From contig OW799233.1 of NCBI GenBank assembly GCA_941918925.1, forward strand, positions 144,090,223 to 144,154,222: DNA of 64,000 bases. The letters are read 5' to 3'. This document shows positions 10,301 to 21,900 of this stretch, piece by piece. This stretch comes from Phyto melanocephala. Its lineage: Eukaryota > Arthropoda > Insecta > Diptera > Rhinophoridae. The notes under the pieces are model-generated. The model had not been told where the DNA came from and did no database searches. It worked only from the letters and a program-made list of their open reading frames with translations. Every line of letters begins with the position of its first letter. The stretch's first letter is position 1. The position numbers were made by a program, and so were the translations under genes.

Positions 10301-13300
10301 TGTCAAATTCTCAACTGCTAATACAAACATGTCGTGTCTTACCTTTAAAACATTACTTCTGTAAAAAACATGTGTTGAGACATCTGACAAAATTTTAATT
10401 AGAGCGCGCTCTATTTTCTTCTGTCAAAGCAGTCAGCGAAAAAGAAAAATTTTGACAGACATGTAGATTTACATATGTCTCACAAATTTTAAAGTAAAAC
10501 TATTTAAAATTTGAAAGAAAAATTGAAATTTGCGATTATAGAACATAAGTTGTGTGAAAAATGTAATCGTGTGTAAATATCCTGTAATTTGTTCCTAATA
10601 TAGTAAAAAGTTCCAGCATTATGCTAATACTTGTTATAGGCTGCCTCTTATTAGGTAAGTAATTATTTGGATTCAATCATTTCATTTTATAAGCTTTTTT
10701 ACCTTAAAAACAACTTTATGACTAGATCGCAAATGTGCCTTTTTTGTTTTACCTCCACTGTTAAATATTAGTAGGGTGCCCCGGTGGACTGGACTAATCA
10801 GTAGTTTGGTGGTTTCGAGTTCGATTCCCGCCAGAGACTCTGGACTGATTTGCTTCTATTTCTCTTCTATTCTAACTATTTCTATTCTATTCTTCTCTTT
10901 ATTATATATTAAGGCGTCACAATGGACCGTAGTGGTCTCCGGGTGAGGGTAACTTTGCACCAGCCTTACCTACCTACCTAAATATTAGTAAGTATTTTTC
11001 AAATGGTCTACTTTTTTTTTTATCAATTTATTATTTTAATTGAAATGTGATTAAACAAGCGTATGTTAAAAATAATTTATATACTACTAGCGTGTGCTCG
11101 CGACTTTGTCTGCGTTGTTAACGGGAAAAAAAATTTTCATTTATTATATTGATAGAATTTAAATAATTCTAATCACGCCTTTTAAAATGTATTATTAAAA
11201 TTATTTTTAAAAATTGTATTATTTTAAGTAATTTTGTAGTACTATTTTAATTATTATTTTTTTAAAAAATCAATCAATCAATAATATATTTTTAATGAAT
11301 GCAGCAAATTAATAAAAATTTTTATTAAAAATATCAATTTCGTAATTGAAATTCATAGTTATTTTTATCTGTAAATTCTTTTTTCTAGTTATTAAAATTT
11401 ATTCGTCTTACTGATATTAAATATTATAGAAGTTATCACAAATAGTATTATAACAACTATCATCTGAAATTTGTTCAGTAAATTTTTTGCTATTTCAAAA
11501 TTTTACCTTCTGAATGACAGAGTTAGTTCCCCTATAAATGAATAAAAAATTTTGAAGTTAAAGTTTCCATGTAGAACATAAGGGGGTATGTAAAAAGGTA
11601 GTGTATTATTTTAAAATTTTTGTTTTGAATAATTTGCAGACTTGAAAACCATAGATCGTAATCGGACAAATATACATTAAAATAAGTACTTGTTCCTTTT
11701 ATTAAGTTAAGATCTTCGGACAAATGTAATTAACATGCTGTTTGAATAAAAGTTTTTTATCAAGTATTACTCCTAAATATTTAATATCATTTTTCAATGA
11801 GGTGTTAGTTCTCCAAGACCATAAATATCTAGTAGGAATGCGTTTTCGTGATTTGTTGAATGTGTCTTGTGTCTTGTCGTGATTATCTTTTATTTTTTAT
11901 TTGTCATTGTATTTACGATTTAAATTAAGAATTTTTTACATTCTTCTTATTATAGCATTTGAGATTTTACATCAACAAATAATGGCGCTATCATCCGCAC
12001 AAAAAGCTGCATCATGGAATCTACTTAAAGCAATATCAAATGTATATATCGAGTAAAGTGTAGAGAATATTTTATAAAAAAATTGTTGTTGACAGACACA
12101 ACATATAAAAGTTTATTTTAAAAGCTTTTGATAAGTTTTTGAAGGTAAATTAAAAATTAAACATATTCAATTTGTACACTAGTCCATCATGCCAGATAGA
12201 ATCAAAAGCTTTCTCGATATCAATAAAAACGATTCCAGTACTATTCTGATTACTTTTATTACTATCAATTTTTGAAATTTACGTCTAATTTTTTTTACTG
12301 AGAAATTAGCATTTTACTTATTTCAGAACTTTCTTGTTGCCAGGGGTTTCTGTGTCCAACTGGTATTTTTAATACCCTTCACACAGTGAAAGAGGGTATA
12401 TATAGGTTTGTCATTCCTTGTGAAATTTCTACAATTTTCATTTCCGACCCCATAAAGTATATATTTTCTGAAAGCTTTTGATAGGGGAGTCGATTAAGCT
12501 CTGTCAGTCTGTCCGTGTGTATGTTGAAATCATACATCGCTTGGACCCGGGTGAGATATTAAAATATCAGAAATATTCGGGGGAAGATCGGTATTGAAAA
12601 TCAGAAACATCGGTACATATACCACCTCGATTTTTTTTCACAAAAATAACATTACAACAACAACATACATACAAACGTGTATACTGGTTAGAGTAAACGT
12701 GGCATCGAATCGCAGCTGAGCCAAAAAATATTTTATTTTTTTTATATTTTATTTTATATATTATTTATATTTTAATTATTTTTTTTAAAAATTTTTTTTT
12801 TAAATTTTTTTTATAATTTTTTTTTTAATTTTTTTTAATGGGATGTTTTTATATATGTACATATGTTTTTTATATATATATGTACGTATTTCATATGAGA
12901 TGAATGGTGATACAAACTACTGTTATTGCATGACTGCACGTTGTGAAGGGTATATAAGATTCGGCACGGCCGAATATAGCACTCTTACTTGTTTTTTTTA
13001 GAAAAATACATACGTAAACTCAATTTATAATTTTTCAATGGGGTGTTTTTATATATGTATGTATGTTTTTTATTTCATATGACATGAATGGTGATACAAA
13101 CTATTGTTATTGCATAACTACACGTTGTTAAGGGTATATAGGAATATAGCACTCTTACTTGTTTTATTTTATATTATTTTTTTATATTTTTTTTTAATTT
13201 TTTAAAAAATTTTTTTTTTTTAATTTTTAATTGTTTTTTTTATTGTTTTTTTATTGTTTTTTTTTGTTTTTAATACAATTTTTTTATTTTTTTGGAAACA

Positions 13301-16300
13301 CATATGTAAACTCAATTTATAATTCTGCAATGGGATGTTTTGTATATGTATGTATGTATTTTATATGAGATGAATGGTAATAAAAAAATTGTTATTGCAA
13401 GACTATACGTTGTGAAGGATATATAAGATTCGGCATGGCCGCACTCTTACTTGTTTGGTAAGTTCTGTGTATATTTATTTTTATTTACATAATGCAACTT
13501 TATTGTTTATACTAGTAATATACTTCCTTAGCGCAATTCATAATATTTATTGAATACTCATGGTTTCAAATACAAGAAGAGGACATAGCTTAGAATTTTT
13601 AAGTAATTTTTTTGTTTATTATTTAACTCCCCTTTATAAATCAATTTAATATATTAAAGTATTTCTCAGACCCATACACGTAAAAAAACATGGTTGTGGC
13701 AATCATTATCGAAAAGCAACATAATATTATTGAATTAAATGATTGTGATTAAAACGTTCAGTAGTTATTGTTATTATGTTGAACTGAAGTATCATGCAAT
13801 AATCATTTCATGACCACAAACAATATCAACAAAATTTTCTCTTTTCAAAGGCACTCATCTTTAAAATTAAAATTTTTTAAATCAATATTAACTAGCACTT
13901 TACTGTTTATTTTAATGATTTCTTAATTTTGTTTTACGTTTTTGTATATTTTTCTTACATGCCAACCTTTTAAATGACAAAAATGTATTCAAGAAGATTA
14001 AGAACCGTTGAAAACAATTTTTTATTAAAAGATATCCTAGCTTGGTTGCTCTGTAATCATTATGTTTTTTTACACAACATTTAATGATTATTTTCAATTT
14101 TAAATCCGTTTGAATATAATGTCATTTTTTCGAAGACATCATACGTTACAATTATTTTGTAAATCATATTTTTTTACAGGACAACCATATGAAAGTTTCT
14201 ATGGAAAGTTAAAATTTTATAATAAAATCCAAGCAAACGCTTGATTGTCATGGAGAAATAAATGATAAAATCGTAATAAAAATAATTATTAATTAGTAAC
14301 CATGGTTTTTCTGTGGGCGTTGTCAGCTTCCATCTCAACCAAAATCAATGCTTTTTAATTTTAATATTTTATATTAAAAATTCAGAATATCTCAATTTAT
14401 TGTCATGCTATAAAAATTTTAAATTCAATTTGAATCAAAAGTCCCTGGTTTGGATAGCCCTAACATTTTTAATTGTAACTTGGATTAAAAGTTGTAATAT
14501 CAAAACTTTCGATTTATAAACTAAGAAAATACAAAAAGTAAAACAAAATGGGGAAAGTGTCTTATAAGTCGTTTAAATAATTTTGAATCTCAACTTGAAT
14601 AAGTAGTTCATGAGTCAGATAATTTTCAATTTCATCTTGGATTAATAGTTCTTAGTTTTAAAATTCTAAATTATATATATAAATAGTTTTCTGCTATGTT
14701 CCTACAGTACCAAGGCATATCCATAAGGTATATGCAACGGCGAATTGATACAACAAAGCAACTTTCCATGAGATGTTTTATGTCAAGGCCAATTCGTATA
14801 TCAGGGATGGAAGGGTGGTTTTTACATATTAAATATAATAAAATTTGATTAAAAAAATGATATAATTGTTTCAAACACATTATAGAATTGACTTTTCATC
14901 AATAAAAAATAAATAAAAAAAAAACTTAAAAGGAAGTATGTACATGAATATTGAATATTTACAGAATAGAGCTTTCCAATAATCAATAATCAATAAAAAT
15001 AAGTAATTTGTAAATAAATGGTGTCATTGGTGAATTATGTCTAAAATTTAATTAGAAGCTGATTTCTAACGGGTTTCTCTAAAACTAATATAACTTTCGT
15101 GATATAATATAAACATATATGGGCATTTCCATGTCATCGTACGTGATATGGAAATGCCCATATAAAGTGGAGTAATTTTTGCAAAAGTAAGATTAACTGA
15201 AAAAAATTAGATCTTTGTGTCCCATTCAAAGGGTACTTTATTTAAAAAAATAAAAATAATTATATTCGAATCAAATAAGAATATGTCGTACGTGACATAA
15301 AACAGAAGTGATTTTGAGTTATTTATGGAAAAAATCTGCGAATCCTGGGAGGTATTTTTTCTTTTTTTAATTTCTTACACTAAACCAAATATTTTTAATT
15401 TAAAATCCATCATACTTAATTGAAAACAATCTTTAAATGATTTTAGAATATGAATGACATACCATACGTGTCAGATTTTTCTCTAATAGTATTATTAGGT
15501 AATAAAATTTATATTGTGTTAAGAAAAAACGTTATATTCTAAATTAGGTGCTTTTATTTTGGGTCTCTTGCCACTGTTCAAATACGAATGACGGAGGCAA
15601 ATGATATTTTTGAACTACGTACGTGACTCTATACATATTTTATTTTTTCTTATGGATCTTGGTAATTGTTGTTATTATCTAATTTTTATGGAATATATAC
15701 AATTACAATTTATTCTTAAAATTTAGTCGCTAAAAAATAGTTCATTGCAATTCTTTTAAATAAGTCAAAGAGATAATCAGATTAAACTCTTATTATTGCT
15801 GTTAAAATAATTTAATAAGCTCTTAATACCTGCGCATAGTAAAATTTGAGTGTAGTTTTTATCAATAAACTTATATTGAAAAACTTTCAAGAGTTTTTAT
15901 TTTTACAGTCGTGGTTAACATATTCATGGAAATGTCCATATGTGAAAAAAGGAAAACTGCCTATGCCTGATTTTATCGTTTTTAAGGAAAGCACTTTTAA
16001 ATGTTTGAGTTGATTCAATGAAAATCCTGTTTATGTATACCATACTGTATTAATTAAAGAGCGTATAAATTATTGTATAGTTAGTTAAATTATATTTTAA
16101 AACAAGTTATTATTCCAAATGATATTATTCGTTAAAAAATACGTTTTAGTGCAATTATAACTTCTTAAAAAATTTTCCAATATTATTGAAAATTCGATTG
16201 GAAGTAGTTAAAAATTTAAAAATTACAATGGTGTTATTATCTCAATTTAAGCCTATGTCGACTTAAGCAGTTATTCCTTTTAATCATACATATTTATAAA

Positions 16301-17162
16301 CAACTAATAACAGAAATGTCTGTAAATTATTTCAGGGATGAAAAATATTAATTTTTGTATTAAAAAATTGGGAAAAAGTAAAGACAGTCTCTGATATTGG
16401 TGGTTTCCAATACTTATTAATTTTCAAATATTTTCAAAAGATTGATACCAAGTTAATTTTAAACAATACAGACCTATGGGTGTACAAATGATGATATTAC
16501 AAACAGAAAAACTCCTGCCACCTGAGGTGAATAGCACAATACAAATTAAGGTTTCATTAAAACACCAAAAGAAATGTAAACAAAACTAAGGGCAAAATTA
16601 TTTTTAAAAATTCAGAAATTTGAATAAAGTATTTTATATAGGATAGAAAAGTGCTCAGTTAATCTTTAACAAAACGTTCAACTTACCCGTATTCGTTTGG
16701 CAAACATATTTTGTCAGTTCACAGAGATTAACAAACATTTTCTTTCGATTAAATCTCTTACTGCGAGCACATGTTGGCTTGTATGTTTTCGCACAGGAAA
16801 ATTGACAGCCATTCAAGCAGTATTTTAAAGGAACTTTTTTGAAATCTTTTAGTACAATAAAAAAATAATAATTAATTGAAGGTAAAATAATAATCGAGAA
16901 AATAAAAATCAAAAGAATATTTAATAAACCCACTTGTTTCGCCCAGCAAAACATCCTTATTTATTTCTTCAAATAAACAGTCGCTGGAGAATAGAAAAAA
17001 CATTTTTTGTTGAACGCCGCAAACCGGAATATCATCACTGGGACATGACTTTGTTAGTTCATCCAGTAGTAAATTGTTAGATGAATCCGTATAACTACTA
17101 ACACGCGCTAGCCACGAAATCGTTAATACAACAAACAATAACAAAGTACAACGAATAAACAT
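6913..17162 (-). CDS. Secreted multi-Kazal protein, six exons, 650 residues (whole gene span)
   Basis: Joined exons: 17162-16934, 16845-16687, 9084-8875, 8561-7758, 7521-7369, 7310-6913; total 1953 nt with stop, in frame throughout. All five introns are phase 1 with GT..AG ends (donors GTGGGT, GTAAGT, GTGTGT, GTAAGT, GTAAGT). Residues 1-23 form a signal peptide. Five Kazal-like modules follow at about 40-86, 90-139, 166-209, 432-477 and 480-528, each with a (P)-x-C-(G/A/V) core and a closing Cys after a K-L/V-x-x-G-E-C-like turn; each is split by an intron. Modules 1, 3 and 4 keep four Cys, while 2 and 5 look six-Cys. A 220-residue acidic, Pro/Asn-rich linker (about 210-430) and a basic Cys-cluster tail (529-650) are unusual. 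The family suggests extracellular serine protease inhibition or matrix binding; the target is unknown. Intron 2 is 7.6 kb and full of transposons. I do not recognise a named orthologue. Confidence 0.8.
7369..7521 (-). CDS. Kazal gene exon 5: end of module 4, start of module 5
   Basis: Acceptor CCACTTAG. Encodes TWTKLHEGECEFCKYNCSRD with the canonical HEGEC closure, then QPICVTRNG and INDCYYNMGIC. Donor GTAAGT at 7363-7368, followed by a 52-bp intron. Confidence 0.82.
7758..8561 (-). CDS. Kazal gene exon 4: end of module 3, linker, start of module 4
   Basis: Acceptor ATTCCTCCTAG; first residues DWRVVKQGMC close module 3. Then about 220 residues of low-complexity acidic and Pro/Asn/Thr-rich sequence without Cys, and KCNFGTTPICGSLVNG opening module 4. 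Donor GTAAGT at 7752-7757. Confidence 0.82.
8875..9084 (-). CDS. Kazal gene exon 3: end of module 2, start of module 3
   Basis: Acceptor TTATTCCAG. Encodes a closing SLSEC, a basic Gln-rich spacer, then PCKNVFKPVCGSYMG, the core of module 3. Donor GTGTGT is non-optimal. The open frame is too short to stand out by length alone and was placed by phase and domain continuity. Further exons could be hidden in the 7.6-kb intron before it, though none was recognised. Confidence 0.75.
9547..10290 (+). repeat. Family A repeat, copy 2
   Basis: Full-length: TTATACCCTTCACCTGTGG, CCCCATAAAGTATATA, GTCTGTCCGTCTGCCCG, A-rich core (9940-10130), GGGATTCGATGCCAC, palindrome ATTCGGCATGGCCGAAT, end CTGTTACTTGTTTA. 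Lies in intron 2 of the Kazal gene. Confidence 0.85.
10621..10654 (+). CDS. Candidate signal-peptide first exon 1
   Basis: ATG then LILVIGCLLL and a strong donor GTAAGT in phase 1. A hydrophobic start of this size fits the first exon of a small secreted protein, nested on the opposite strand in Kazal intron 2. No second exon was recognised. Chance is a real alternative for so short a stretch. Confidence 0.25.
10765..10990 (+). repeat. tRNA-derived SINE remnant
   Basis: Contains an RNA polymerase III B box inside GGTTTCGAGTTCGATTCCCG (10811-10830), a following body, and a short tandem tail (CCTAC repeats at about 10970-10980). The A box is not clear. It is not a tRNA gene because no cloverleaf can be drawn. 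Confidence 0.5.
11540..12270 (-). pseudogene. Jockey-like LINE reverse transcriptase remnant
   Basis: Minus-strand pieces in order, in different frames: FIDIEKAFDSIWHDGL (about 12205-12240), the palm block of non-LTR reverse transcriptases; CADDSAII (about 11985), the ADD catalytic box; IKYLGVILDKKL (about 11770) and LQIIQNKNFKII (about 11610), the thumb and linker blocks of Jockey/CR1-type elements. Several stops and frame changes make it dead. The 5' part and endonuclease are missing. Confidence 0.72.
12366..12994 (+). repeat. Family A repeat, copy 3
   Basis: Starts AATACCCTTCACACAG, has CCCCATAAAGTATATA and a reduced GTCCGTGTGTATG block, A/T-rich core, palindrome ATTCGGCACGGCCGAAT, end ACTCTTACTTGTTT. 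Two further tail copies follow directly. Confidence 0.82.
12995..13456 (+). repeat. Two extra tandem tails of the family A repeat
   Basis: 13008-13165 and about 13166-13456 each repeat the last 150-290 bp of family A (AACTCAATTTATAAT, GGGTATATA, CACTCTTACTTGTTT), giving three successive 3' ends. The second and third tails have lost part of the terminal palindrome. Confidence 0.75.
13677..14316. mobile_element. Short terminal-inverted-repeat element R
   Basis: Ends CACGTAAAAAAACATGGTTG (left) and ACCATGGTTTTTCTGTGGG (right) are imperfect inverted repeats. No coding content. A segment with GTATCATGCAAT and ATGAC-ACAAA recurs near 45525-45560. Confidence 0.45.
14697..14740. repeat. Short repeat with ACCAAGGCATATCCATAAGG
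   Basis: The same 26-bp word with GTATATG appears at 30113-30160, there partly duplicated in tandem. Function unknown. Confidence 0.45.
15112..15942. mobile_element. Palindrome-ended element P with ACGTGAC motifs
   Basis: A perfect 17-bp inverted repeat (15116-15132 with 15148-15164, core ATGGGCATTTCCAT) forms the left end. One more copy with a single change closes the right end (15925-15942). TACGTGAC/TACGTGTC-type motifs lie at about 15139, 15288, 15465 and 15618. No coding frame was found; it looks like a foldback-type non-autonomous transposon. Confidence 0.55.
16687..16845 (-). CDS. Kazal gene exon 2: end of module 1, start of module 2
   Basis: The acceptor is TACTAAAAG just before 16845, with a weak pyrimidine tract, but the phase fits exactly (split codon AAT). 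It encodes LKYCLNGCQFSCAKTYKPTC and closes with donor GTAAGT at 16681-16686. Confidence 0.78.
16934..17162 (-). CDS. Kazal gene exon 1: signal peptide and start of module 1
   Basis: ATG at 17160-17162 in context AACAATG; an upstream in-frame TTG is not a plausible start. Residues 2-20 are FIRCTLLLFVVLTISWLAR, a clear signal peptide. Module 1 begins SCPSDDIPVCG at Cys40. The exon ends GGC GAA ACA A before donor GTGGGT, phase 1. Confidence 0.8.
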
Positions 17163-18550
17163 TGTTACACTTTTTGTTTTTTTTTTTCTCAAATCACTTT
17201 TTATGTTGTTCTGTTCTTAGTTCACTTGTTTTATTATTTTTTTTTTTCACTTAAAACTCACAAACTGACAAAATGTGTAGAGTGGGTGGCGTACGTGGAG
17301 TTCACCGAATGTATTGCGAAAATTTGTTAATACCAACTGTTTGCTTTAATTCGAAGATCAAATGGTTTTATATGTTTAGGGGATTCTCTCTATATACGGT
17401 AAAAAGAAACTATAAACTTTCTGCACGCTATACACTACTTACTACCACAGCTAAGAATAATCGTCATCGTCATTACCACTACTGTTGCAGCCATTTAAGC
17501 CAATACTTGTTGTTTTCGTTTTATTTTCATTGCGGATGACTATGATGATGTTGACTACAATGGTATGGATGAGTTTGGTGTTTCTGTTGGTATTTGTGGT
17601 ATTCTGTTTATCACAGCTGTTTGCATGAATATATGCTTTAGTGTTGGTACTTCGTTAACAGTTATAAATATCGCCGTGCGTATATGTGCTTTTGTGCAAG
17701 AATATTTGTATGGAACATCGACTAATCTTAATTTACCCGCTATAATCTATTAGAACAAGTTGTTGTGTTCGTATGGGAATAAATTTCGCTTGACCAAACA
17801 AACCGTTTACGTTGAACTTGCAATGCTGTTGCTGCTAATGACAATGATGCCAATAGTGCAGAATCTTAAAAAAGTCGTTTGTTTTTTTTTAAATTGATGG
17901 AGTGTTTTCTAAATTTTTTTTTCTTTTTATAAACGAATCTCAACATAGTAACACAGGCTAATTTTTTTGAATTTAAAAGATAAACTTTTGATGTTTTATA
18001 ATGTTTTTTTTAATACACTTCTTAAATCATAAATGCAATAGTGATGTTATAATAAACTTAAGAGAAAAATATAAATTGGTCATCAGTGGTCTTTAAAATT
18101 TAAGGAAACTTTTTATTTAGTGAAAATGTTTGACAAAATTTTATATTAAAAAAATATATATTTTTTATTATACAGAAAACAATAAATATGGGTTCAATTA
18201 CGAAATTTGTGTTATTAAATTAATAAAAATGATACAAATACTTATATATAAATTATAAATTTTATTTGAAAAAATATTGCAAAAATATTAATTAAAACAG
18301 TATTAAAAGGTTTAACAAACTTACAGATGTTTTTAAAATGATTTTAATAAGTGTTTTTATGCCTAAAATTGAAATGGTGCATCCTCTTCTAAGGCATAAA
18401 TAAATTTTACCGATAAAAGATCTTGAACAAACGGATGAAAGGAATTCAAATTACTATTTACCTACTAAGGTGGGATCTAACAGAGTGTATCAAGCTGCAA
18501 GGAATACTGACTTTAGTCACATCTACAAAAAGTTTAAACTTTCTGTTATA
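17163..18550. other. 5' flank of the Kazal gene
   Basis: Less AT-biased than its surroundings between 17270 and 17880, with short CAT/CAC-rich runs. Two modest plus-strand frames (17273-17539, 17565-17753) look like composition effects. Promoter and 5' UTR of the minus-strand gene are expected here, but no core element could be fixed. AT-rich DNA at 18180-18400 resembles 36100-36330. Confidence 0.35.
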
Positions 18551-19132
18551 AAGGGTGGTTAAATTTTAAGGGCCAATCTAGATTTTGAATAAAACACAAA
18601 TTAATTAGAAAATTATTGCCATTTCCTTTCATTATGATTATACGATATGGAACAAGATATCGGTCAAATGGCCGCCGCAAATCCGATTGTCCAAATTTTC
18701 AATGACAATGTTGATGTTCAATAGTTGGGCGTGATGACGAATCGAGATTGACTGCTCCTTTGCCACACTATCGCGAAAAACAGAAATGCTTTCCGTTCAA
18801 CGAACTAAGAAGGCATTCACAGATGTTCTAACATTTTATACAGACCTGTTTTGCAGAAATTTAAATATTTTTCACAATTCTTCCGATTGTGGATGAATTG
18901 GAACGATTATGTGGACCAAAAGAATCACGAAGTGCACGAAATGCATTTTGATTTGAACGCTCATTTTCATAAAAAATATGAATAACTTTAACGCGTTGCT
19001 CGATTGTGTATCTTTCCATGGTTCAAATTGAGTTAGTCTGAAATTTAGAAATGTCAAATGAAATGCAGAAAAAAACTTTACGTTTAGGTGGGGTTCACAT
19101 TGAACATCGAACCTTAAAATTTAACTACTTTT
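18551..19132 (-). mobile_element. M element, copy 2 (solo)
   Basis: Same ends and same deleted transposase start as the other M copies, flanked by TA (18549-18550), but here outside any B repeat. The right terminus is worn (TTAACTACTTT). A minus-strand frame at 18872-19057 is the by-product of the transposase segment. Confidence 0.75.
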
Positions 19133-21301
19133 TATTATTAACTAAGTCTGTTAATAATTCAACTTTAATTAATATTTTCATATTAACCGCTATATATTGC
19201 ATGAATAATTAAGTTTTATTTAGCATATCGTTTAAAATCAAACCCAGAAAAATTTTTTTTGTTATAATTTTTTTTTTTTAATTTTTTTTTTATATATAAT
19301 TTTCAACTGACATAAAGTTTTAAGTTAAAAAAATTTAAATATATCAGTTAAAAACAATTATTTAACTTCACTAAATATATAATTCAAATTTAAAAAAAAA
19401 ATCAGTTGTTAATAAGCTTATAAATAAATAAGATTGTTGTTCAACTCGATATAGAATTATATCTAAAATATTTTTTTGAAATATCCCTGAATATGATCTA
19501 CGAAGTAGGTCGAAATATTGGAATAAAATAAATAAAGAAATTTAAAATCTTTTATTAAAAAATAAAACAACAAAATTGAATTTTTATGACCTAAAGCCAA
19601 ACAAAAATCTACAACAAATACTCATTAAACAAAAAAAATCAATTTTACAATTATTTAAAAAAATACAGGCAATAATTTTTCTGTGTATAACAAAATTAAG
19701 GTATAGTTTTTTTTATTAACATTGGTTGTATAATGCGGGCATAAACGTTGTTACAATTATATATAAGAGAATATATATTTATAAGATAACTAATGTAAGG
19801 AATATTTTATTTAAATTAATTCAGAATTTCAATTATAGATGTGATTAAGTTAATTAAAATAATTTTTGAAAATTTATTTAATTTTAAAAAATTATTTTTT
19901 TAATAATAACATAATTTTAATGATTGGAACAAAATCAACTAAAATTTTAATTAATAATACGTATTTCGTAATTGAAACTTTTATGAGTATTCTAGAGTTT
20001 AGAATAACTTCGAATAAGTGCTAAAGTTAAGAAAAAAAATATAGTAAAATTTTTGCCAATTAACTTTACATGTAAAGAAGCTTATAAAAAAATTTTCTAG
20101 TTTGAATCTTTATATGAATTTTTTACAATCTGTGTTTTTTTAATTCTTTGAGAGATCTGTATGAAGAACACTTTACAAGTACATATTTATTTAAACAAGC
20201 TAATATTTTCTTGGTTTTGTTTTCAAAGTGCAAACCTTGCAGTTCTGGAGTGAGAGCAAAAAGAAAAACATTTTTATTTGTTACTTTACAGTATTAAACA
20301 GAACATTTTTAATTTTTGAACCAATAAAGATATCTCTAAATGGTTTGGAGAATAGATGAACGACCAATAAAGGGTTTAAAATAGAGCAACAACAAAATAA
20401 TTGTCTCATAACCGATATCGTCAGAGCATCTGCGATATGTTTCAGCACAAAAATATTAAAATAAGCCTTTTTTTTTTTTAATAGACTAGTTTTTAAGTTT
20501 TAAGAATGTTGCGCCATAAAATATCATATTTTTATAATATTTATTTGGGTGTTGGGTATGAATCTCCTTGTGCTTAAACCAGATCATCAGTAAACTTTAA
20601 CTTTGCAAAAGTTTAATACATTATAAGTTCTTATATTCGTTTTTAACTTTCTCTAAAAAATAAATACAATTTATTTCTTTTAATTTATTGTATTTTATTT
20701 TTTTGTTGAAAAATTGAGCGAGCAAATTTCAAAAAGTTTAGTTTATTATAGAAATAGAAATTATTTTTTAAAATTATTTTTCATATGCAGTCAGTTTATT
20801 ATTGTCCGATTTTCAGAAAAAAATAGCATCTAACTAAGAATGTTTGTATCGAATTAGCAAAGATTTACTTTTTCCAAAGTAAGCCAGTCATTCTAATTTT
20901 AAATTATGAACTTTATTTGCCCATATTTATAATTAAGCGGGATGTGATTGCTCTATATGTGTTAGAATGTCATTAGAGATAAAGTTCGTTAATAGCTAGA
21001 AAGTTAAAAATTATTTTTTGATAGATCATATGTGCAATAATTTCCATCAGTATGAAATATGTGCGTAAAATAAATTGTTTAACAAAATTAGATTTATAAC
21101 TAAGTTTAGCAAATAATATAAAATGAATGTATATTTTGTTAAAAAATAACTAAAAGGTTTTAAATATCACTATATCTGTAAAGTTCCTAAGCATTTTTTG
21201 TTAGGATAAACCTCAACTATTACTAAAGTGATCATTGAAAAATAGAAAATTACAGCAATAATTTTTTTTAAGCATATGTGGTTATTTTGTATTTCTTTTG
21301 T
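19133..21301. other. AT-rich intergenic DNA
   Basis: No gene seen. A possible short inverted-repeat element lies at 19239-19690 (CCAGAAAAATTTTTTTTG to AATTTTTCTGTG), resembling the ends at 36077 and 37207. Confidence 0.3.
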
Positions 21302-21341
21302 ATGAAGATACTATTCCTTTTAATTCTGTCTTCGACTTTCG
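21302..21341 (+). CDS. Candidate signal-peptide first exon 2
   Basis: ATG, then KILFLLILSSTF and donor GTATGC in phase 1. No TATA box or second exon could be fixed; a D element begins 80 bp downstream. Weak candidate. Confidence 0.25.
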
Positions 21342-21423
21342 GTATGCAATGATATTATTGTATTGAATAGCGTATACTTAATACATGTGTATGAAATGTT
21401 TCATATACGTCATACACTATAAA

Positions 21424-21838
21424 ATCCCAGCAAAAAAAAAAAAAATGGAAGAAGTGAAAAGTGAAATTAATTTATATTTTTATTTTTTATATATTTATAT
21501 CTTTTCTTAATATATAGTGCAAAAGCATTCATTCTAAATGATTCCCTATATGTAAAATAATTTGTCACAAATGATGTTCTTCAAAATGAATGAAACATTA
21601 TGCAAAATAGCTTAAACGATTCATGTAAACAATTAAAGTCAAGTCATAAAACATCGGATGGTTTTCACCAAATATGCAAGATTCTATGCACTTATTAGAA
21701 TGGATATGTAATTTATTAATATATTAATAATATAATATATTGATGTAAACACATAATCTCCAATGATACGCTTATGTTAAAATCATATGTGTTTTCAACT
21801 AAATTAAATCATGAACCCTTAAAAAATCAATTCTTTGT
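21424..21838 (+). mobile_element. Short element D, copy 1
   Basis: Starts CCCAGCAAAAAAA. Shares with 52340-52703 long stretches such as TTCATGTAAACAA, TCTATGCACTTAT and AATCTCCAATGA-ACGCTTATG. At its right edge it abuts a K fragment instead of the expected GCTGGG end. Confidence 0.6.
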
Positions 21839-21840
21839 TA

Positions 21841-21900
21841 AAAAATAAAAGAAAATAAAAAACTAACTTGCGCAAGAGACTTGCCTAATCAGAAAGGGGA
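21841..21900 (+). repeat. Fragment of element K (right end)
   Basis: AAACTAACTTGCGCAAGAG, CTTGCCTAATCAGAAAGGGG: matches 4160-4220 with few changes. Confidence 0.65.

Noticed and set aside
10811..10830. tRNA gene from the B box
   Set aside because: No acceptor stem or anticodon arm can be folded; better explained as a SINE. The same holds for 27307-27324.
16655..16954. Continuous 99-residue minus-strand ORF over Kazal exon 2
   Set aside because: Only 16687-16845 is coding; the N-terminal 36 residues are intron read-through and the end lies past the GTAAGT donor.
17163..17192. N-terminal extension of the Kazal protein
   Set aside because: It begins at TTG, not ATG; the ATG at 17162 directly precedes the signal peptide and has a good context.
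17273..17753. Plus-strand ORFs upstream of the Kazal gene
   Set aside because: No domain or signal-peptide logic; region is more likely promoter and 5' UTR of the minus-strand gene.
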